Notes under the pieces: model-generated
Seen by the model: the letters and a program-made list of their open reading frames with translations, nothing else
Told to the model about the DNA's origin: nothing
Databases searched by the model: none
In this document: piece after piece, positions 1-9,481 of the stretch
Numbering within the stretch: position 1 is the first letter of the stretch
How the letters are laid out: each line of letters opens with the position of its first letter
Origin: Blastocladiella emersonii ATCC 22665
Taxonomy: Eukaryota > Blastocladiomycota > Blastocladiomycetes > Blastocladiales > Blastocladiaceae
Length of the DNA: 64,000 nt
Reading direction: 5' to 3'
NCBI GenBank assembly: GCA_025594325.1
Contig: JANHCV010000001.1
Coordinates: 2,480,001-2,544,000 of the forward strand
Made by a program: the position numbers and the translations under genes

Positions 1-2
1 TC

Positions 3-707
3 CTCTCCGACATCGCCGTCCTCGTCCGCCCCGGCACCGCCGATACCTTTGCGCCCTTCTGGCGCCTCAAGTACACGGACGGCAGCGCCGACGAGCCGCC
101 CGTGCACCCGGCGTACGCCGAGTTCGAGCACACCCAGCTCCAGCAGTCGATGCAGGAGCTCGGCCTCGTCCAGGCGCCCAAGAAGACGGCGGCCGGCGGT
201 ACCAAGGGCAAGAGCGCGTCGGCGGGGCTCGCGCGGGCCGCCTCGGGTACCGCGTCGTCCGGTGCCAGCGGCCCCGCCCTCGCGCGCGCGCCCGTGGCCA
301 ACGCGCAGCCCGTCGACCCGGTCCTCAAGTCGATTGCGACGGTCCTCGTCGAGCACGGCGTGGTCCTTGAGTCCGCGATGCTCGCGCACCTGCAGGCCGA
401 GCACCCGGACGTGGACAACGACGAGCTCCAGGCCAAGGTCGCCGAGACGTGCCGCGTCCTGCACGGGTCGGTCGTGCTCAAGGTGCGGCCCGACACCAAG
501 TTCGAGCAGTACCGGCAGGTCGTGCTCGACCTGTTCGAGAAGAAGACGTCGGTCAAGAAGAACGAGGTCATCATCGCCATCCAGAAGGCCACGGGCCAGA
601 ACGTCCCCGTCAAGGCGTTCATGGAGATCACGGCCGAGCTCGCGGTCCAGGCCGGGCCCAAGGCCCCGTTCGTGTGGAAAAGCGTGGCCAACGCTGAGTC
701 GTCTTGA
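3..707 (+). CDS. RNA polymerase III subunit RPC5-like, C-terminal part (gene cut by window edge)
   Basis: Only the last 234 codons are present; the frame is open from base 3 to a TGA at 705-707, so the start lies outside the window. RPC5 (POLR3E; Rpc37 in yeast) is a peripheral Pol III subunit that, with RPC4, helps initiation and termination in the nucleus. The visible opening LSDIAVLVRPG resembles the conserved LSD-AVLV stretch of the metazoan protein. The last 60 residues (RQVVLDLFEKKTSVKKNEVI onward, to FVWKS) match the C-terminal winged-helix-like segment of animal POLR3E, which yeast Rpc37 lacks. Between them lies an Ala/Ser/Lys-rich linker typical of disorder. The family call is from remembered similarity. 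The N-terminal half, which would settle it, is not in the window. Confidence 0.72.
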   Translation, partial: LSDIAVLVRPGTADTFAPFWRLKYTDGSADEPPVHPAYAEFEHTQLQQSMQELGLVQAPKKTAAGGTKGKSASAGLARAASGTASSGASGPALARAPVANAQPVDPVLKSIATVLVEHGVVLESAMLAHLQAEHPDVDNDELQAKVAETCRVLHGSVVLKVRPDTKFEQYRQVVLDLFEKKTSVKKNEVIIAIQKATGQNVPVKAFMEITAELAVQAGPKAPFVWKSVANAESS

Positions 708-814
708 GTTGGTGGTGCTGGCGCAATACAATACACTTTGACTGTGAATAACGTAGATTTTTAGTGGTAGTCTGTACAGAGTCCCCTTCCCTCCCGTGTT
801 CGCATCGCACCGCA

Positions 815-3387
815 TCATGTCAACCGCCGCAGCGACATGAACCCCTCGACAGCGTGGTCGATCTTGCCGTGCCAGTGCAAGCACACGGTGCTCTTGGCGG
901 GGAGACACACGAAATCGAGCAGCGAGATGCCCGTGGCCGACCCCTCCTTGGCGCGGCCGTCGCCGTCCGTGACGACGCCCGACCCGTGGTGCACCGTGTA
1001 TGTCGGTGCGTGGATCGCCGACATGACCGACTCGCCGTTGATCACGATCTGGATCGACGGCTTGCTGCGCGTGAAGAAGCTGAAGGCGAGCTCGTACACC
1101 CCCGCCTCGGCCACCCGCACCACACACGCGTCGGGCTCCCACCGCAGGTTCGTCCGGTCCGTATTCTGCGCCTCGAGCGACCACGGAATCCCCGACCCGT
1201 GCTTGAGGCTCCCCGACTTCCACAGCCACACGCCGCCGCGCAGCCACGGGTGCGACTGCACTCCGGCAAACGTCGCCCGCAGCGTGCTGATCTCAGACGC
1301 CAGCAGGAACAGCTTCTCGTCCATGGCCGACGTCAGCTTGTGGTGCAGGATCTCGTAGTCCTCGGGCTGCAGGTGCACCGCGGGCGATCCGGCGCTGCCG
1401 CCACCAAGGACCGTCGACTCGTTGGCGGCGCTGTCGAGTGGCCGTGGCCGCGCCTCCCCGCGGTGATGATGGCCGAGGCCCGGGGCGGGCGACGCTGACG
1501 GCGCTGCGAACCCGCGAGGGTTCGGCACGAGCACCTGCAGCTGCGCGATGTTCGCCTCGACCTCGCCCACCTTGTTGGCGATACTCTGGACGCGCTGGAC
1601 GAGGTCGTCCTGCTCGGCGCCGCGCGTCAGGACCGCACGCTGCAGCGCCATGTGCTTGGCCTCGAGGTCGATGAGCCCCATCATCGGCCCCGACGCGACC
1701 ATGCCGTGCGGCGCCGGGTAGTAGCCCGCGGCGGCGGCCGTCGGCGAGGCCATGGACTCGTGCGAGCCCGACTTCGACCGCCGCTTACCCGCGCGGCGGC
1801 CCTCGGCCTTCGACGGCGACGTCGGGCCCGCGTGCTTGAGCCGCTTGTCGAGGTACTTTTTCATATCCTCGCGCGTAGCGACGTGGCGCATGAGCTCCTC
1901 GAGGGCGGCGGAGTCGGCCTTGGACTCGAGCTGCGCAGCGAGCGACTTGACGGCGTTAGCGCGCTCGGCGGCGTGGTCCTGGACCGACGCGCGCAGCGCG
2001 CGCACCGTGGACTGCAGGCGGTCGACGTCGGCGGCGAGCGCGTTGTGGACTGTGGTCAGGTCGACGGCCACCTGGTTCGCCTCGCGCTCCGCGTGCTCGC
2101 GCACCTCGCCCAGCGTCGCCTGCACCAGGTGCAGCTGTCCGCGCAGCTGCGCCACGGCGCCGCGCTCCGGCATCCCCGCGTGCAGCTGCGCCAGCGCGTC
2201 CGTCATCTCGCACAGCGTCTCCTCCATGTCCTTGGCGTGCTTGGACAAGCTGTCCAGCCGGTCGTGCCACGTGTCGTCGCGCGACGCGAGCATCAGCTCC
2301 ACGTCCAGCCGCGTCGCCCATGGCGCGCTCGCGGCGTCGGAAGTGGTGTTAGCGGCGGCATCGGCGGTCGCGCGAGTGTCCTTGAGCTCGGCCGCGATGA
2401 GCTTCTTGGTCTCGCCGAGAACGTGGGCCTTGACCTCGTCGATGGCGCGCGCGTCGAGCTGGACCGGCGCCGACTGGGTCTCGCGGTTCGCGGCCGACTG
2501 CTTGCGCGGCGACGTCGGTGTGCGGTCCGGGGATCCCGGGCGAGATGGTGGCGACGGCGCGGTCCCGTCGAGTTTCGCGATCTCGCGGCGGAGGTTACCG
2601 AGCTCGCCAGACGTCGACACCGCCGAAGCGTGGAGCGCGGCGAGCTGGGCGGCGTGCGCGGCAGCTGCCGCCTCGGACGCGGCGAGTCTGCGCCGCAGCA
2701 GGTCGCGCTCGCCCTCAGCCGCAGCGAGCGCGTCGCGCAGACTCTGCTCGCGCGAACGGGCCGCGGCCGCGTCCTCGCGCCGCGCTTGGTCGAGCGCCGC
2801 GAACTGGCCCTCGAGCCGCTCGAGGCGGCGGTCGAGCGCGCTCGACGACGGACGCGATTCGAGCTCACGCGTGTGCGCGTCGATCGTCGCCGCGTTGTCC
2901 TGCAGCGCTATCAGGATCTGCTTGACGGTGTCGCGCAGGACTACTCGAAACGTGGAGGGTCAGTCAAGTTTCCACTCGGATCCCGCAAACGCAGCGTACC
3001 CGGATGCACCTCGCGCCACGCCGTGGTGTCGGGGTCGAGGCTCGTCGAGGCCACCGTGTCGGCCACGGACTGCACCGACTGGCTCCGGCCATGGTCGCGA
3101 CCGGACAGCGGCTCGAGCGGCGCGTCGAAAGGCGACGGCGCTTGGCCCTCGAACACGGGCTCGAGCGGGTAGTTGGAGGAGGAGAATGGGTTGGTTGGTG
3201 GGAGGCCCAAGTCGTTGGTCAGGGGCAACGCCGCTGCGCCGCGGTACATGACGGGCGCGGCGGCGCCCTTGGCGGACGTGGTGGCGCCATGGTAGCCGGC
3301 CAGACTCGAGACAATGTCCTCGTGGACGGCGCCGAGCCGGGAGGATGCCGTGGGCGCGCGCCGTTGCGGGGTGGTGGCGACTGGCAT
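815..3387 (-). CDS. Coiled-coil protein with C-terminal C1q/TNF-like beta-sandwich domain
   Basis: Two exons: 3387-3000 and 2940-815 (837 residues). The intron 2941-2999 begins GTACGC, has CTGAC before the acceptor and keeps phase. Residues 1-129 are Ser/Pro-rich and probably disordered. About 130-235 and 300-480 are heptad-rich coiled coils full of Leu, Glu, Arg and Ala. About 480-670 is low complexity. The last 160 residues, starting near WLRGGVWLWKSGSLKHGSG, form a compact domain with alternating hydrophobic strands (GVYELAFSFF, IQIVINGESV, STVCLHWHG) and a final aromatic strand, a pattern like the C1q/TNF jelly roll. I do not recognise a named ortholog. Its start is 456 bp from the divergent CCDC113 gene, so a shared flagellar or centriolar role is possible, but that is inference from position only. 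Confidence 0.75.
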
Positions 3388-3843
3388 GGTGGTGATTCGT
3401 GAAGTGAGCTTGCGCGATGGCGTTGGCGGCGCGGGCAGACGAAGCGCGATGCAGCTCCTGCCCGGCGGGCACGCAGGCGGCGAGGTTCGTGGTGCAGCAG
3501 CAGCGCGTGACGGCGATCTACGCGAGGGGTCCTTGCTCAGGAGTACGAGCTGCCGAGGACGAGGCTCGATCGGACTATTGTCGTTGCATTTAGTGTCTCC
3601 AACGCCAGGTGAGGGACGGGAGGCCTTTCAGAGCCGGGCACGCGAGCCGTGATCAGACGCGTCGCGACGCGTCTCAAACCCGTCATGTGATGTGTGCGTC
3701 GCGGGAGGAGACATTTTGCCGCCACGCGATATCACTGCGCCTCGAAAAAAAACGCAACGGTGAAGCACGTAGATCCCATGTAACTTGGACCAGACTCGCT
3801 GCAAGGAGCAGACATAGACCTAGATCGACTACCGCGTGTGACC
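3388..3843. promoter_or_regulatory. Divergent intergenic region, coiled-coil gene / CCDC113
   Basis: A 456-bp gap between two divergently read start codons, so it must hold both promoters. It contains the motif ACGCGTCTC at 3667-3675. No RNA gene or convincing coding segment is visible. Confidence 0.5.
3667..3675 (+). promoter_or_regulatory. ACGCGTCTC motif (MCB-like)
   Basis: Nine-base match, 169 bp upstream of the CCDC113 start. ACGCGT is the core of the MBF-type cell-cycle box in fungi. The function here is inferred only from recurrence in several intergenic gaps. Confidence 0.3.
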
Positions 3844-5450
3844 ATGGCCGAGGACGCCCTGACCGGCGGCCCGTTCTCGGGCGTCGCCGGCGTCGCGGGC
3901 CTCGATAACATTGATTTCGGCCACTACACGAGCGCCCAGCTGCTGGCGCTCGCCGACGAGCTCGAGAAGAAGAACGAGTACCTGCGCCTCGAGAACCAGC
4001 TGTTCGAGTCCTTCTACCAGCGCTCCAACTCGGGCACGACTTCGTCGACCGCCGGCAAGTACGGCGCGGCTGGCGGCGGTGCAGGAGACGATGAACTCGC
4101 CGGAGCCGCGCCTCCTGGAACCGCTGCACGCGCTCTCGACGCGGGGGCGCCGGCCGTCGGGCTCGCCCTCGACGGGGCCGCAGGCGGTGCGCCTGGAGCG
4201 CCGGTCCTACCCGCCGCCGTCACGGTGCCCGCGCCCGCGCTCGTCCGCGCGCCCGCCAAGAAGAAAAAGGGCGACAAGGTCAAGCAGGCGGCGGATGTGA
4301 TCATCCTGCTGACGGCGGAGCAAAAGTCGGAGATCGCGACGCGCGAGCTGGAGGAGCTGCGCGACGAGCTCGAGCGCCGCCGCGCCGAGTGGTCGCGCGC
4401 CGTCGACAACCTGCGTGCCGAGATGGAGGAGATTGAGATCGGCCTGGCCGAGATCAAGAAGGCGCTGTACGAGTTCCGGCGCGACATTGTGGCGGGCGCG
4501 CTCAACGAGCGCACGGGCAAGGTCATGGCCGAGAAGGTGGTGCGGTACTTTGAGGACAAGATGCGTGCGCGCGACACGACGCTCGAGAAGATCCGGCTCA
4601 AGAACGCCACGCTCAAGACCCACAAGAACAAGCTCATGCTCCAGCTGCGCCAGAAGGAGGAGATGGGCGAGGTGCTCCACGCCATCGACTTTGACCAGCT
4701 CAAGATCGAGAACCACCAGTACCTCGCCAAGATCGAGGAGCGCAACGCCGAGCTGCTCAAGCTCAAGATGGTCGCCGGCAACATTGTCCAGGTCATGAAC
4801 GTGTTCAAGCGCCGGCTCGGCGGGCTCGAGGAGGAGTCGGCCAAGCTGCGCGCCGAGCTCGGCCTGCGCCGCGAGCTGCTCGAGCGGCTGCGCGTCGAGT
4901 CCGAGGCCGTGCGCAAGGAGACCAACAAGGCGCTCAAGGTGTGCAAGACGCTCGTCACGACGGGCCGCGAGTTTTCGGTCCCGTCGGTCATGGAGTACGT
5001 TATGCTCAAGGTACTGCTCATCTCGCTCGTCCGATCGAACTGCTCGGGTACTGACGCTGCGGCGGTGTAGGCCGAGCAGCAAGAAGTGCTCACCAAGGTG
5101 CGGTCCTGGCGCCGCAAGGTCGAGATTGCCCAGATGTCGCTGCAGCGGTACGGCGTACCGCATCATTTCGTACGATATCCCGAGCTCACCCAACTCTGAC
5201 GTGTAGGAGCCAACGGTTACTGGAGATGGAGGCGTCTATCCTCTCGCGCGGCCAGGACTCGGGCTCACGAAACGCAAGTCGGCTTCACCATCACGCTCGT
5301 GGGGGATACAGCCCATCGCAGGACCCACCACGCGGTGACTCGCCCAAGCTCAAGCGCGGCTCGATTGCAGCGTCACCCGCACCGCCACGAAACGGCGGGT
5401 CTCCTGCAACTCGACGCCTCGCCCCGCTCCAGCTTCAGGCGACAACCTAG
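3844..5450 (+). CDS. CCDC113: CCDC113-like ciliary coiled-coil protein
   Basis: Three exons: 3844-5010, 5071-5147, 5207-5450 (495 residues). Introns start GTACTG and GTACGG and keep phase. The core (about 150-410) is a continuous coiled coil with the family block RDTTLEKIRLKNATLKTHKN, then QKEEMGEVLHAIDFDQLKIE and a SVMEYVMLKAEQQE-type end, matching CCDC113 and the related CCDC96 (shared CCDC113/CCDC96 coiled-coil domain). In animals and protists this protein works at basal bodies, centriolar satellites and the axonemal doublet region. Human CCDC113 has 377 residues. This one is longer because of an Ala/Gly/Pro-rich insert at about 60-140 and a basic Ser/Pro tail. The gene implies that the organism builds a flagellum at some stage. 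CCDC96 is the alternative, but the length and C-terminal end fit CCDC113 better. Confidence 0.8.
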
Positions 5451-6391
5451 TCACACTCGCGGCTCTGATAATTTGATTTCCTTCACTTTGATTGAAAATT
5501 GCACCGAAAGCCCGAGAGAGCGTGCTGAGTGCCCGGGCGGTCGGATCTCGCGCGAAGTGTGGCGCAACGCGAGACGGTGAGACATCACGTGTTTACCGCA
5601 CGCGTTTCGCCGTCGCGTCTCTTTCATCGCATGCGATTTTTGTCCACGCACGCGTCTCAGGACATCTCCCGGGCGCGCTGAACTCGGCGCATTTGCCACC
5701 TCGCACGAATGGAACGGCGCGCGTGTTGTCTCGCCTGTCACCCATCAGTCCAGCGCAGCCCGCCTCCATTTCTCGCGCGCCTCGTGCTCCCTGCAAAGGT
5801 AAAAACCCGTGATTCCGCCGTCTTTACGACACGACGACCTTTGTCAGTGTTCCATGTAATCGTCTCACACACCCGCACCCGAACGCAAACCGCTATCGCC
5901 CACCTCGCCGCCCTCCTCGATCAGCTTTCCCCGCGCCGGATCCATCCGGATCCTGTTCGGCTTCCCTCGTCACTACACCGCCAAGACTAGACGCCGTGGA
6001 GCTCGTCCCGAGTCCCCGCCGACGCTGCGATTCCGCTGCACCCAGCCGCGTCCCGCCCCGACCGCCTCGCCGGGTCCTCCTCGCCCGCGCGACCACCGCC
6101 TTCCGCCTCGTACCCGAGCGCTTCGACCTCGCTACCATAGCGCTGCAACCGACGCTCGACAACACATGTATGACGACCGGCACCTTTATCTGCGCTCGAG
6201 GTCATGTCTCCTGACCGATCCTCCGTGGCCCTCATGTAGCCGTCGCCTTCGCCACCCCCGCTCGAGTACTCGACCGCACAACATCACCTACCGCACCTTC
6301 GCGACGCTCGGCATAGCTCTGGGTCATCCCTAACTCACCTCGTCGACCGACAGCCACTCGCTCGCCCGTCGCACTGCCCACCCTCGCGACC
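5451..6391. other. Intergenic region upstream of the RapGAP gene
   Basis: 941 bp between CCDC113 and the RapGAP start. The stretch just before the ATG is pyrimidine-rich, as in many fungal promoters and 5' UTRs. It contains ACGCGTCTC at 5650-5658. I see no conserved protein or RNA gene in it. Confidence 0.5.
5650..5658 (+). promoter_or_regulatory. ACGCGTCTC motif (MCB-like)
   Basis: Same nonamer as at 3667, 734 bp upstream of the RapGAP start and 200 bp after the CCDC113 stop. Function inferred from recurrence only. Confidence 0.25.
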
Positions 6392-7946
6392 ATGTCGCTC
6401 AACACGAGCGGCACGCCCGCCGCCGGCGGCGACGCAGGCGGCTTCCTCCTCGAGCAACCGAACGCCTCCGCCCGCGTCACCGGCGTCCACGAGTCGCTGC
6501 TGCAGGAGTGCGAGCGCGACATTATCTGGTACCGCGACTACTTTTTCGGCAAGGCGCATATCAACTTTGTCGCCAAGGCCTCGGCCCGCGGCCCGCTCGC
6601 CGTGTCCCTCGTCCTCGACGGCGACAACTACAAGGGCCTCGTGCGCACCACCGAGGTACGGTATCTCGCGCTCAGCACTCGGCGTGGTCCATCCTCGCTC
6701 ATCGCGGCCGCCGCCGTCGTGTGTGTAGGGCTCCGAGCGGCTCACGGTCCCGCGCGACTCGGTCGTCACGGCGTGGTGGCGCAAGCTGTTCGGCATGCCA
6801 CCAACCCCGACCAGCATCATGCGCGCGCTCAGCCCGCAGATCCCGATCCAGTCACTCAAGCTGTGCAAGGACGTCGGCCTCCCGAACGAGCTGCTCGCCA
6901 TGGAGGAGCGCCAGGTTCGGTTCCGCCCCTCACCGCGGCCATGATGCACCGATGCTGACCGCTCGCTCGCCTCCAGGTCATCCGCAGCTACAAGTTCGGC
7001 CTCGGCTACCTCCGCGCCGGACAGAACTCGGAGGAGCACCTCTTCTCCAACACCGAGGGTACGGATCGCGACCGTGACCCCGCGATGACACTCTCGACTG
7101 ACCGCTTTCTTCGCCGCGTAGAGGACATGTCAGTCGAGTTCAAGGAGTTCCTCAACTTCATCGGCGAGACCATCGAGCTGAAGGGCTGGCGCGGGTACCG
7201 TGCCGGTCTCGATGTCTCGAGTACGTGTCCGCGCGCGCTGTACGATGATATCAACTCCGACTCTGACCTCCCGCGACGCTGTAGACGAGCAGACGGGCAA
7301 GCACTCCGTGTACACCAAGTGGCAAGGCTACGAGATCATGTTCCACGTCTCGACATACCTCCCGCACACGACACACGACAAGCAGCAGGTGCGATTCCGC
7401 TCACTCGCACTCGGACCGCCGTCCATGGCCATGGTGCTGACCTGGATGACCCGTGTAGCTCGAGAAGAAGCGCCACATCGGAAACGACATTGTGGTTCTG
7501 ATATTCCAGGACAGCGACACGGCGTTCGAGCTACCAACACTCACGTCCAAGCAGAACCGTACGGATCCATCTCATCGGCCGATCTGTACGACCCTCTTCT
7601 CACGCGCTCGCTCCCGCCTTGCGTAGACGTCGTCATTGCCGTGCGCCCAGACGGCGACAAGTACGTGATCGCGGCCAGCTACAAGAACGGCGTGCCGCAC
7701 TTCAACCCCGAGATCCCCGACCCGCCCCAGTTCAACCGCGACGCCGTCGGTCGTGACTTTTTGCTCCACAAACGTACGATCCCCTCGTGTCTCGCGCTTC
7801 CACGAGACACCAAACTGACTCGCCGTGCTCGTCTAGTGGTCAACGCCGAGCGCGCGAGTTACAAGAGCCCATCGTTCGCGCCCAAGATCTCGCGGACACG
7901 CAACGTGCTGCTTCTCGACGTCGCGGAGCGATTCGAGGGCAGCTAA
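6392..7946 (+). CDS. Rap1GAP-type GTPase-activating protein
   Basis: Eight exons: 6392-6655, 6729-6914, 6977-7058, 7122-7220, 7285-7388, 7459-7558, 7627-7773, 7837-7946 (363 residues). All seven introns (62-73 nt) keep phase. The C-terminal half is a RapGAP catalytic domain: YEIMFHVSTYLPHT, then KKRHIGNDIVVLIFQDS with the catalytic thumb Asn of the HIGND motif, then the strand ending HVVIAVRPDGD, then FLLHKLVNAERASYKSPSF. This family stimulates GTP hydrolysis by Rap-type small GTPases with an asparagine instead of an arginine finger. The N-terminal half (ESLLQECERDIIWYRDYFFG and the following Trp/Phe-rich part) resembles the dimerisation region of Rap1GAP/SIPA1 proteins. It is shorter than animal Rap1GAP (about 660) and has no C-terminal extension. 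Dikarya normally have only the tuberin-type RapGAP, so this points to an early fungal lineage. Confidence 0.85.
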
Positions 7947-8173
7947 ACCTGGTCGTGTATCAGCGGAGACGCTGTGTCGACCACATCGGTGTACCGGAAA
8001 GCTCGCTTCGATCCTCCCTCCCTCCTTCCAAATCTAAGAAACCCATACACACGTGTGCTGTTGCTTTCTCTCTCTTCTCGATCTCGCCTTGCTCCCTCCT
8101 TGTCTGTACATTTATAAACGTTCCGTTCGCATCTCACACGAGTCATTCACGGCAAAGAGTACATTCCACGACT

Positions 8174-9196
8174 TCACTTGGTCCCCATGACCTGCGACAT
8201 CTTCGACTTGGGCACCTTGACCGCGAGTTGCTCCTCGTAGTCGGGCCGCTGCAGGAGCACGAACAGGTACTGGATCCCGTTCTTGTAGGCGTCCACGATG
8301 CACGGGTGCAGCGGGTTGCCGTAGATCTCGAGTGTCGAGAGTGCGGCGCACTTGCCTACACGAAATCCGAGGATCAGTCGCGAACGGGAGCGCAGCGAGC
8401 ACTCGGAGACGTACTGAGGCAGCGCGGAAGCGACTTGAACCGGTTGTTCTGGATCAGCAGCTTCTCGAGACTCGTCAGGTTGCCGAACGACTCGGGCAGC
8501 GTCTCGAGGTGGTTGTTGCGCAGAACGAGCTATGGCGATGATGCGCAGGTCAGCGAGGGGACGATCTGGTTGGAGCATGAGAACGTACGATGGTGAGGTC
8601 CTTGAGCTGGCCGATTTCGTCGGGAAGCGAGCCAAGCTTGTTGTCCGAGAGGTACAGCTCGCGCAAAGTCGCTATATGGTCTCGGAAACCAGTCAGTCGC
8701 GGAACAGTGAGCAGCCACGAGTCACACGTACACAAGCGGCAGATGTGTGGTCGAAGCTCTCGGAGGTAGTTCATGCTGAGGTCGAGTACACGGAGCTTGG
8801 GACACGAGCCGAAGCCGTGCGGAATGTCCTTGATCAGGTTGTTGCTCGCGACGAGGAACTCGAGCAGGGCCAGCTCGTTGATCTTCTGCGGCAGCTCCTT
8901 GAGCTTGTTGCCGAACAGGTTGAGCGACTGCAGCCGCGTGAGCTGCGTGATGTCGGCGTCATGGATCGACGTGAGCTTGTTGTTGGAGACGGTCAGCGCG
9001 CGAATGTTCGAGGGCGGGAACGACGCTAGTGGTGACCGCGGTGGCGGTCAGCACCCATCACATCCATGATCAAGTTAACTTCATGAGCGGTAGTACCGAG
9101 CTCCTTGGCCGGGAACTTTTTGATTCGCGCGTCCGACAGGTTCACCGTCTGCGTGCCGTCCTGGGCGCATTTCGCGAGATAGTCCGAGATACCCAT
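8174..9196 (-). CDS. Leucine-rich-repeat protein, LRRC57-like
   Basis: Five exons: 9196-9097, 9025-8732, 8671-8589, 8529-8415, 8355-8174 (257 residues). The introns (71, 60, 59 and 59 nt) all start GTAC and keep phase. After a short N-terminal cap come six to seven LRRs of the 23-residue type, for example LTRLQSLNLFGNKLKELPQK, LRELYLSDNKLGSLPDEI and LVLRNNHLETLPESFGNL. The protein ends with a capping segment, IYGNPLHPCIVDAY, and a basic tail. Size and plain LRR architecture match LRRC57, a small widely conserved intracellular protein. Gly at position 2 (MGISDY) would allow N-myristoylation as in LRRC57, though the downstream residues are a weak fit. LRR proteins are hard to assign, so orthology is tentative. 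It is divergent from the UbiA fusion gene, with 285 bp between start codons. Confidence 0.72.
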
Positions 9197-9302
9197 CTTC
9201 CGTGTTCTATGATTTCATTGCACTAGGTCCTTGATTCGCACAGGTTACTCCGTGGGTATCGCAAGCAGCGCTCGTCTCGCGAACCGAGGCGCGGCCGGGT
9301 GC

Positions 9303-9311
9303 GAGACGCGT
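9303..9311 (-). promoter_or_regulatory. ACGCGTCTC motif (MCB-like), reverse orientation
   Basis: Reads GAGACGCGT on the plus strand, between the divergent LRR and UbiA-FMO genes, 107 bp and 171 bp from their starts. Function inferred from recurrence only. Confidence 0.3.
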
Positions 9312-9481
9312 CGAGTTATCAGGTGACGCACAGTGCCGAGCCACCGCAGAGCGCCGCAGTTCCTCCCCTGCTCCTCAAACCTGTAGTTCGCACCGCGCGG
9401 CCCATGTAACGCTATCCGAGTTCTTGCAACGTTTTTGAATCGCTCAGCTCTTGCTCGACCTGCACTGCGCGACCCGGCACC

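Noticed and set aside
2941-2975. A 35-nt intron (donor GTGGAA) in the coiled-coil gene
   Set aside because: Too short for this genome. The GTACGC donor at 2999 gives a normal 59-nt intron in the same phase.
1652-3251. Plus-strand frames of about 500 codons opposite the coiled-coil gene
   Set aside because: Arg- or Ser-rich low-complexity shadows without start context or homology.
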